DNA of 5,338 nt. Source: an uncultured Bacilli bacterium. GTDB lineage: Bacteria > Bacillota_I > Bacilli_A > RF39 > UBA660. Shown here piece after piece: positions 1 to 5,338 of the stretch. The notes below the pieces were generated by a model. The model was not told the origin of the DNA. It worked only from the letters and a program-made list of their open reading frames with translations, and ran no database searches. Location of the stretch: NCBI GenBank assembly GCA_944363995.1, contig CALVVV010000071.1, positions 1 to 5,338 of the forward strand, in the 5' to 3' direction. Every line of letters starts with the position of its first letter. Positions within the stretch are counted from its first letter, which is position 1. The position numbers were made by a program, and so were the translations under genes.

Positions 1-942
1 AAAGCTATGAAAGATGCTAAATTATCTAAATCAGATATTGATAAAGTTATCTTAGTAGGTGGATCTACTCGTATTCCAAAAGTTCAAGAAATCATTAAAA
101 ATGAATTAGGAAAAGAACCATCTAAAGGTGTAAATCCTGATGAAGTAGTTGCTATGGGCGCTGCTATTCAAGGTGGTGTTTTAACTGGTGATGTTAATGA
201 TATCGTACTTTTAGATGTAACTCCATTATCACTTGGTATTGAAACATTAGGTGGGGTATGTACTGTATTAATTCCAAGAAATACAACTATTCCTACAAGT
301 AAATCTGAAGTTTTCTCAACTGCTGCTGATAACCAACCTGCTGTCGATATTCACATTTTACAAGGTGAAAGAAGTATGGCAAGTGATAATAAAACATTAG
401 GTAGATTCCAATTAACTGGTATTCCTGCTGCACCAAGAGGTGTACCTCAAATTCAAGTAACATTTGATATCGATGCTAATGGTATTGTCAATGTTAAAGC
501 TAAAGATTTAGGTACTAACAAAGAACAAGCTATTACTATTACTGCAAGTACTAATTTAACTGATGATGAAATCGATAAAATGGTAAAAGAAGCAGAAGCA
601 AATCGTGAAGCTGATGAAAAGAGAAAAGCAGAAGCCGATATTAAAAATGAAGCTGAACAATTAATCTTTATGACTGAAAAATCAATTAAAGATTTAGGTG
701 ATAAGATTGATTCTAAAGATAAAGAAAAAGCAGAAACTGAAATTAAAGAATTAAAAGAAGCATTAGAAAAAGACAATTTAGATGATATTAAAACTAAGAA
801 AGAAAAATTAAATGAGACAGCTATGGCATTTGCAACTAAAGTTTATGAAGAAGCTGCTAAACAAGCTCAAGCTGAAAATAAAGATAATACAGAATCTAAC
901 AAAAAAGATGATGTCCAAGATGCAGAATTTGAAGAAAAATAA
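1..942 (+). CDS. dnaK: Molecular chaperone DnaK (Hsp70), 3' part; 5' end outside window
   Basis: DnaK is the cytosolic Hsp70 chaperone, which binds and releases unfolded polypeptides in an ATP-driven cycle with DnaJ and GrpE. The frame is open from base 1 (K-A-M...), so the ATG at 7 is internal; 313 residues are present, about half of a usual DnaK of roughly 610. Visible in order: the third Hsp70 signature of the ATPase domain (VILVGGSTRIP, bases 46-78), the EPSKGVNPDEVVAMGAAIQG block, the interdomain linker VLLD (205-216), the beta-sandwich substrate-binding domain (to about 550, with NTTIPTSKS and DNQPAVDIHILQGER), and the charged helical lid (about 556-880). A Lys/Asp/Asn-rich disordered tail ends DAEFEEK, a little shorter than the DAEFEEVDDDK-like end common in Bacillota. 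The signatures leave no real doubt about identity. A CIRCE operator or the hrcA/grpE genes, if present, would lie upstream of the window. Confidence 0.99.
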   Translation, partial: KAMKDAKLSKSDIDKVILVGGSTRIPKVQEIIKNELGKEPSKGVNPDEVVAMGAAIQGGVLTGDVNDIVLLDVTPLSLGIETLGGVCTVLIPRNTTIPTSKSEVFSTAADNQPAVDIHILQGERSMASDNKTLGRFQLTGIPAAPRGVPQIQVTFDIDANGIVNVKAKDLGTNKEQAITITASTNLTDDEIDKMVKEAEANREADEKRKAEADIKNEAEQLIFMTEKSIKDLGDKIDSKDKEKAETEIKELKEALEKDNLDDIKTKKEKLNETAMAFATKVYEEAAKQAQAENKDNTESNKKDDVQDAEFEEK

Positions 943-970
943 GAAAGTTCTAGGTTGACTAGAACTTTCT
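942..970 (+). promoter_or_regulatory. Intercistronic 12-bp hairpin between dnaK and pepF (attenuator or processing/stabilising element)
   Basis: Bases 942-953 (AGAAAGTTCTAG) are perfectly complementary to 959-970, with a GTTGA loop (954-958). The stem starts on the last base of the dnaK stop codon. It ends 5 nt before the pepF Shine-Dalgarno (976-982), which stays unpaired. After the stem the sequence is AGTGTAAAGG, with no U-tract, so this is not a textbook intrinsic terminator. Inference: it may cause partial termination, block 3' exonucleases after mRNA cleavage, or set a step-down in expression from dnaK to pepF-dnaJ. The pairing is seen directly; the role is not. Confidence 0.6.
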
Positions 971-987
971 AGTGTAAAGGAGAATAT

Positions 988-2781
988 ATGGAAAAATTAC
1001 AAAAAACAAGAGATGAAATAGACATAAAGTATACATGGGACTTAACATTAATTTATAAAAATGATGAAGAATTTTTAAAAGATTATGAAAAAGTTAGTTG
1101 TGAAATAAATGATATTACAAAATATCAAGGTATTTTAACTAAAAATGCTACTAATTTATTAAATTATTTAAAATTGTTTAACAAATTAGAAAGAAAATTG
1201 TATAAGTTATATTACTACGCTAATTTAAAAAATGACCAAGATACAACCAACACTAAATACCAAGAGTTATTGGGTAAAGTTAAAAATTTATTAACTAAAT
1301 TTGAAGAATTAGATGCTTATGCTGAACCAGAACTAATGAATATTGATTATGATATAATTGAAAAATATTATGAAGAAGAAAAAGAATTAAAAGAATACGA
1401 ATTTATTTTAAATAATATATTTAGATTTAAAAAACATATTTTATCTAAAGAAATTGAAGAAGTTTTGTCTTCACTAAATAATTCATTAAATAATAGTAGT
1501 AATATTTATGAATCATTAACTGATTCTGATATGAAATTTGGCTTTATAAAAGATGAAAATAATGATGAAATAGAATTAACTGAAAGTAATTATAGTGTAT
1601 TTTTACATTCTAAAGATAGAAGAGTAAGAAAAGAAGCTTTTAATAAAGTATTGACTACTTATGGTGAATACAAAAATACGATTAGTTCAACTTTTAGTGG
1701 TAATATTGATACTTTAACAACTTTAGCTAAATTAAAAAAATACAATTCAAGTTTAGAAGCAGCTTTATTTAGTGATAATGTTTCAAAAGAAGTATATAAC
1801 AATTTAATTAAAACAGTTAGGGATAATTTAGATGTATTATATAAATATTTTAAATTAAAAAAAGATTTTTTAAAATTAGATGAGTTTCATTTATATGATC
1901 AATATGTTGAATTAGTTGAAGAAAATAATAAAACATATACTTTTGATGAAGCCAAACTATTAGTAATCGATGCTTTAAGTGTTTTAGGTGAAGATTATAT
2001 AAATAACTTAAATAAAGCTTTTAATGAAAGATGGATTGATGTCTATAACAACAAAGGTAAAAGAGGAGGCGCTTATTCTAGCGGTTTTTATGATACTAAG
2101 CCTTATGTTTTATTAAATTATGAAGGTACTATTAATGATGTATCTACTTTAGCTCACGAATTAGGTCATTCTATGCATACTTATTACTCTTGTTTAAATA
2201 ATCCTTACCAATATTCTTCTTATAAAATATTTGTTGCTGAAGTAGCATCAACTGTAAATGAATTATTACTTAATTTTCATTTATTAAATAAAGGAAATAA
2301 AGAAGATAAAAAATATATTTTAAGTAATTTAATGAATTTATTTAAAGCTACTATTTATAGACAAACAATGTTTGCAGAATTTGAACGTGATATGCATGCT
2401 TTAAAAGAAAATGGTGGCGTATTAACTAATGAATTATTATGCGATAATTACTATAAATTAAATTTAGACTATTTTGGTTCTAATGTTGTAGTTGATGATG
2501 AAATAAAATACGAATGGGAGAGAATACCACATTTCTATTATAATTTTTATGTTTACAAATATGCAATAGGATTATCTTGTGCTTGTTATATTGTGGATAA
2601 CATATTAAATAAAAAAGAAGGTGCCTTAGAAAATTATTTGAAATTTTTAAGTAGTGGTGGATCTGATTATCCTGTTAATGAGCTTAAAATAGCTGGAATT
2701 GATGTTACGAAAAAAGATGTTATTGAATCAGCAATTAAAATGTTTGATAGTTTTATTGAACAATTTAAAGAACTTATGTAA
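988..2781 (+). CDS. pepF: Oligoendopeptidase F, M3-family zinc metallopeptidase
   Basis: Complete gene of 597 residues, close to the usual length of about 600 for PepF. Family knowledge: PepF enzymes are cytosolic zinc endopeptidases that cut short oligopeptides rather than whole proteins, aiding peptide turnover. The N-terminal helical PepF-type domain lies around residues 112-180 (PEL..I, R.K.H.LS..IEEVLSSL pattern). The M3 catalytic domain follows, with KRGGAYSSG (358-366), the zinc motif HELGH (390-394; His390 and His394 ligands, Glu391 catalytic), the third ligand Glu418 in FVAEVAST, and the substrate-site block RIPHFYYNFYVY (512-523). All expected catalytic residues are present. There is no signal peptide or membrane segment. 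The ATG at 988 is supported by AAAGGAG at 976-982, 5 nt upstream. The gene starts 45 nt after dnaK and ends 11 nt before dnaJ, so co-transcription with the chaperone genes is likely. The peptidase family is certain; exact substrate preference is not. Confidence 0.97.
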   Translation: MEKLQKTRDEIDIKYTWDLTLIYKNDEEFLKDYEKVSCEINDITKYQGILTKNATNLLNYLKLFNKLERKLYKLYYYANLKNDQDTTNTKYQELLGKVKNLLTKFEELDAYAEPELMNIDYDIIEKYYEEEKELKEYEFILNNIFRFKKHILSKEIEEVLSSLNNSLNNSSNIYESLTDSDMKFGFIKDENNDEIELTESNYSVFLHSKDRRVRKEAFNKVLTTYGEYKNTISSTFSGNIDTLTTLAKLKKYNSSLEAALFSDNVSKEVYNNLIKTVRDNLDVLYKYFKLKKDFLKLDEFHLYDQYVELVEENNKTYTFDEAKLLVIDALSVLGEDYINNLNKAFNERWIDVYNNKGKRGGAYSSGFYDTKPYVLLNYEGTINDVSTLAHELGHSMHTYYSCLNNPYQYSSYKIFVAEVASTVNELLLNFHLLNKGNKEDKKYILSNLMNLFKATIYRQTMFAEFERDMHALKENGGVLTNELLCDNYYKLNLDYFGSNVVVDDEIKYEWERIPHFYYNFYVYKYAIGLSCACYIVDNILNKKEGALENYLKFLSSGGSDYPVNELKIAGIDVTKKDVIESAIKMFDSFIEQFKELM

Positions 2782-2792
2782 GAAGGTGTGTT

Positions 2793-3878
2793 ATGAAAAA
2801 AGATTATTACGAAATATTAGGTGTTTCTAAAACTGCAAGTCCAGATGAGATAAAATCCGCCTTTAGAAAATTAGCAAAAAAATATCATCCTGACGTTTCT
2901 AAAGAGGAAAACGCAGCTGAAAAATTTAAGGAATGTCAAGAAGCTTATGCAGTATTATCAGATGAAAATAAAAGAAAGCAATATGATCAATATGGTCATG
3001 CTGCATTTGAAAACAATGGTTCAGGTGGTTATGATTTTTCTGGATTTGATTTTTCTGATATCTTTAGTGATTTATTTGGCTCAAGTTTTGGTTTTAATTT
3101 TGGTGGTAATAGTCGCGGAAAAACAAAGGGCCGTGACCGAATTATGCGAGTTGATTTAACATTTGAGGAAGCTGTTTTTGGAACTAAAAAAACAATTAAT
3201 ATAGATACTTATGAAGAATGCGATTCATGTTATGGCAAAGGTGGTTTTGATGAAAGTATTTGTCCTACTTGTCATGGAACAGGTACTGTTACTGCTGAAC
3301 AAAGAACTTTATTTGGTTCATTTATGACTAAAACAACTTGTCCAAAATGTTCTGGGAAAGGACGCTCATATAAAAAGATTTGTAGTAAATGTTCTGGTAG
3401 TGGTAAAATTAAAGTTAACAAAGATATCGAAGTAAAAGTTCCTGCTGGTGTTGATACTGGTAATCAACAGAGAGTATCAGGTTATGGTGAATTTGGCGTA
3501 GCTGGCTGTGGAGATTTATATTTAGAATATCGTGTTAGGGGTCATGAATTATTCGAACGTGATGGTAATGATATTTATTTGGAAGTGCCATTGACTATTA
3601 CTGAAGCAGTTTTAGGATGTAAAAAAGAAATACCTACTTTAACAGGCAAAGTTAAATTGACTATTGAACCAGGAAGTAATACGGGTGATAAATTGCGACT
3701 AAAAGGAAAAGGAATTGATGATGTTCATAGTTATCGAAAAGGTGATATGTATGTTATTCTTAAAGTTATTTTACCTGATAAATTGTCGCGTGATCAAAAG
3801 AAATTGTTTGAACAATTAGATAAGACAGATTTAGAAACTAAAGATTTTAATAAATTTAATAATTATATGAAAAAATAA
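2793..3878 (+). CDS. dnaJ: Chaperone protein DnaJ (Hsp40, class A)
   Basis: Complete 361-residue class A J-protein, slightly shorter than the usual 370-380. It captures unfolded clients and stimulates DnaK ATP hydrolysis. The J domain covers residues 1-68, with the essential HPD at 32-34. A Gly/Phe-rich linker follows at about 75-108, rich in the F-D-F-S and D-I-F-x-D-L-F type. Four zinc-binding CxxCxGxG repeats come next: C143-C146, C157-C160, C183-C186 and C197-C200, each followed by the expected xGxG. C-terminal client-binding beta domains occupy about 205-330 (VPAGVDTGNQQRVSGYGE, then VPLTITEAVLG and GDKLRLKGKG), followed by a short dimerisation tail. The start at 2793 is preceded by AGAAGGTG at 2781-2788, which overlaps the pepF stop codon, so translation is probably coupled to pepF. 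Transcription ends at the palindrome at 3873-3898. Confidence 0.99.
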   Translation: MKKDYYEILGVSKTASPDEIKSAFRKLAKKYHPDVSKEENAAEKFKECQEAYAVLSDENKRKQYDQYGHAAFENNGSGGYDFSGFDFSDIFSDLFGSSFGFNFGGNSRGKTKGRDRIMRVDLTFEEAVFGTKKTINIDTYEECDSCYGKGGFDESICPTCHGTGTVTAEQRTLFGSFMTKTTCPKCSGKGRSYKKICSKCSGSGKIKVNKDIEVKVPAGVDTGNQQRVSGYGEFGVAGCGDLYLEYRVRGHELFERDGNDIYLEVPLTITEAVLGCKKEIPTLTGKVKLTIEPGSNTGDKLRLKGKGIDDVHSYRKGDMYVILKVILPDKLSRDQKKLFEQLDKTDLETKDFNKFNNYMKK

Positions 3879-3898
3879 GAGCTTATAAGCTCTTATTT
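3873..3898. terminator. Shared bidirectional intrinsic terminator between convergent dnaJ and the - strand gene
   Basis: A perfect 26-bp palindrome centred between 3885 and 3886 can form an 11-bp stem (3873-3883 with 3888-3898) closed by a 4-nt loop. On the + strand it is followed by a T-rich stretch (TATTTGTATTT). On the - strand the stem runs into a TTTTTT tract, the complement of the A-run at 3870-3875. Both dnaJ (stop 3876-3878) and the - strand gene (stop 3883-3885) therefore end inside the hairpin, and the last codons of each are part of it. Termination should be stronger for the - strand transcript because of its uninterrupted U-run. Confidence 0.85.
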
Positions 3899-5338
3899 AT
3901 TTGTATTTCAACAAATTTTAATTTATCTTGATATTGACCATATAATGTTTCTAATGTACCTGTTAATTCGGGATTAATCGTTATAGTATATCGGTCGAAA
4001 GAAATAGTTTCTAATTTAGAATAACTTGTTTTAAAGTTTTCTAAATCATTTGGATATAATAATTCAATTACCGATAAAATTGAATTGTAAGTTAAATCAG
4101 ATAAATTGTTTTCTTCTGCAATTAAAATTGTTGTTGTTTTATCATCACCATCTTTATATAATTCCAAATTACCTCTTTTAATAGTTATTGAGCCACTTCC
4201 AGTTAAAAAATCTTCAACTTCTTTTAAATCATTTAATTCAATATAAATACTACTTAAATTAGTTGTATTTATTTTAGTATCAATGTTTATTGTTAATTGT
4301 AATGCTTCTTCAGATAATTTATTAGATGTTATTCCTTCAACAGTTGTTGTTTGTAAATCAATTGAAGATAAATAGTTAAAAACTTCATTATTATTTAAGT
4401 CATAAAACTTACCAATGCTATCACAAACCGTTAAAAATAATAATTTACTAATTTCATCATTATTATTTATAATATATGATAAATTTCTATTTTCAAGGGT
4501 AAACATATATGTTATTGTTTGGTTATCAGTAATGACATCAATAATTAAATTATTGTTATCTAATTTAGCTGTAACTTCGCTTGTTTTTTTTAATTCTTGA
4601 AGATTGTTGTTTTCGTTAAAATTATTTAAAATATTTTCTAAAGTTATTTTTTCTGTTGTTGGTTCTTGTGGTGTATTTGGTACATCTGGTATATCTGGTG
4701 TACTTGAACTAGGCTTATTAAATAATGTAAAATATATTGTAATTCCAAGTCCAATTACTACAACAATTAATATTCCAATTAAAATAGGATTTATTTTCTT
4801 ATTTTTTTTCAATTGTGTAGTTGCATTATTATTACTTATTTCAGCTGTTTCTTCTTCATTAACTTCTTTTTCTACCAATGTTTCTTTTTTGATTATCTCA
4901 TCTGGATTTAATGGATTAACTAGGTCTAAATTTTGTTGATTAACATCTTTATTTAAATTACTATTTAAAGAAGTACTAGGTTGTTGACTAACAACATTAA
5001 CATCTTTATTTAAATTACTATTTAAAGAAGTATTAGGTTGTTGACTAGCAATATTAACTTCTTTATTTAAATTATTATTTAAAGAAGTACTAGGCTGTTG
5101 ACTAGCAATATTAACTTCTTTATTTAAATTATTATTTAAAGAAGTATTAGGTTGTTGACTAACAACATTAACTTCTTTATTTAAATTATTATTTAAAGAA
5201 GTATTAGGTTGTTGAGTAGTAATATTAACATCTTTATTTAAATTACTATTTAAAGAAGTATTAGGTTGTTGACTAGCAATATTAACATCTTTATTTAAAT
5301 TATTATTTAAAGAAGTATTAGGTTGTTGAGTAGTAATA
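3883..5338 (-). CDS. Repeat-bearing single-pass membrane protein of unknown function, 3' part; 5' end outside window
   Basis: I do not recognise this family. The - strand frame is open from the right edge to TAA at 3885-3883, giving 484 residues in view. In-window residues 1-133 (bases 5337-4939) are tandem 19-residue Asn/Gln/Ser-rich repeats. Residues 134-183 are a charged linker (acidic, then KKNKK). One transmembrane helix lies at about 184-206 (bases 4788-4720; core ILIGILIVVVIGLGITIYF). A Pro/Thr/Ser-rich stalk follows at 207-230. The C-terminal domain of about 250 residues is rich in Asn, Thr and Ile/Leu, with one cysteine and no catalytic motif I can identify. The Lys cluster just before the helix predicts N-terminus inside and C-terminal domain outside, placing the repeats in the cytoplasm. 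The stalk resembles spacers in Gram-positive surface proteins. There is no LPxTG motif or lipobox in view. The gene converges on dnaJ with only 4 nt between stop codons and is not in its operon. The gene is probably real given the long frame and coherent architecture. Confidence 0.85.
   Translation of the reverse strand, partial: ITTQQPNTSLNNNLNKDVNIASQQPNTSLNSNLNKDVNITTQQPNTSLNNNLNKEVNVVSQQPNTSLNNNLNKEVNIASQQPSTSLNNNLNKEVNIASQQPNTSLNSNLNKDVNVVSQQPSTSLNSNLNKDVNQQNLDLVNPLNPDEIIKKETLVEKEVNEEETAEISNNNATTQLKKNKKINPILIGILIVVVIGLGITIYFTLFNKPSSSTPDIPDVPNTPQEPTTEKITLENILNNFNENNNLQELKKTSEVTAKLDNNNLIIDVITDNQTITYMFTLENRNLSYIINNNDEISKLLFLTVCDSIGKFYDLNNNEVFNYLSSIDLQTTTVEGITSNKLSEEALQLTINIDTKINTTNLSSIYIELNDLKEVEDFLTGSGSITIKRGNLELYKDGDDKTTTILIAEENNLSDLTYNSILSVIELLYPNDLENFKTSYSKLETISFDRYTITINPELTGTLETLYGQYQDKLKFVEIQINKSL
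4939..5338 (-). repeat. 57-bp in-frame tandem repeat array (19-residue units), continuing past the window edge
   Basis: On the - strand there are six complete 57-bp units (starting at 5328, 5271, 5214, 5157, 5100 and 5043), a seventh of 16 codons (4986-4939), and the tail of another unit at the right edge (5337-5329). The consensus is QQPNTSLNNNLNKDVNIAS. Variation is limited to unit residue 4 (N/S), 9 (N/S), 14 (D/E), the last three residues (IAS, VVS or ITT), and one CAA/CAG change at Gln2 of the fifth unit. Units are otherwise identical at the DNA level, showing recent duplication or homogenisation. After unit seven the sequence QQNLDLVNP looks like a decayed repeat start. Because 57 is a multiple of three, gain or loss of units keeps the frame. 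Confidence 0.97.

Noticed and set aside
453..776. Open frame of 107 codons on the - strand
   Set aside because: It is antisense to the conserved DnaK substrate-binding and lid region, and its Ser/Ile/Leu-rich product is what the complement of a Lys/Glu/Asp-rich coding region gives.
955..960. TTGACT as a -35 box for a separate pepF promoter
   Set aside because: It lies in the loop and stem of the hairpin, and no -10-like sequence occurs at a suitable distance; the region about 17 nt downstream is the AAAGGAG ribosome site.
943..987. CIRCE operator or other heat-shock operator in the dnaK-pepF gap
   Set aside because: The inverted repeat here does not match the TTAGCACTC/GAGTGCTAA pattern, and no other operator was seen.
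2947..3159. Second + strand open frame within dnaJ
   Set aside because: It is out of frame over the J domain end and Gly/Phe region of dnaJ, with a low-complexity product and no ribosome site.
4876..4878. TTG on the - strand as start codon of the membrane protein
   Set aside because: The frame stays open upstream through the repeat array to the window edge, and there is no Shine-Dalgarno in front of this TTG. The true start is outside the window.
4415..4939. Two + strand open frames opposite the membrane protein gene (4415-4600 and 4604-4939)
   Set aside because: They are antisense to a longer, coherent frame with a transmembrane helix and stalk; their hydrophobic products reflect complementary AT-rich codons.
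4939..5338. CRISPR array
   Set aside because: The 57-bp units are directly adjacent with no unique spacers and encode protein in one continuous frame.

Overview
The window carries the 3' part of a heat-shock chaperone operon on the + strand, facing the 3' part of an unrecognised membrane-protein gene on the - strand. By eye the DNA is very AT-rich. All four genes end in TAA, A/T is strongly preferred at third codon positions, and the start sites are preceded by purine-rich Shine-Dalgarno sequences. The three tryptophan codons, all in the peptidase gene, are TGG, so nothing points to UGA-as-Trp recoding. The DnaK and DnaJ sequences look like those of low-GC Gram-positives. This fits the Bacillota or a Mycoplasmatota-like lineage, possibly one of the AT-rich uncultured gut groups, but the genus cannot be named from this window.

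Layout: 1-942 is dnaK lacking its 5' part (end of the ATPase domain, complete substrate-binding domain and lid). A perfect 12-bp hairpin without a U-tract follows at 942-970. Positions 988-2781 hold a complete M3-family oligoendopeptidase F gene (pepF). After an 11-nt gap comes a complete dnaJ (2793-3878). A perfect 26-bp palindrome (3873-3898) acts as a shared, probably bidirectional terminator; it contains the stop codons of both dnaJ and the convergent - strand gene. From 3883 to the window's right edge the - strand frame stays open. It encodes a 57-bp/19-residue tandem repeat array, a charged linker, one transmembrane helix, a Pro/Thr/Ser-rich stalk and a C-terminal domain of about 250 residues, predicted extracellular.

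How the genes work together: DnaJ delivers unfolded clients to DnaK and stimulates its ATPase. The pepF gene between them is translated from the same strand with tight spacing, which suggests co-transcription of a cytosolic peptide-degrading enzyme with the chaperones. The usual Bacillota order places dnaJ directly after dnaK. The - strand gene is not part of this operon; its function is unknown, and its repeat array is the most unusual feature in the window.

There is no gene-free stretch longer than about 50 bases. No RNA gene, insertion sequence, CRISPR array or origin was seen.
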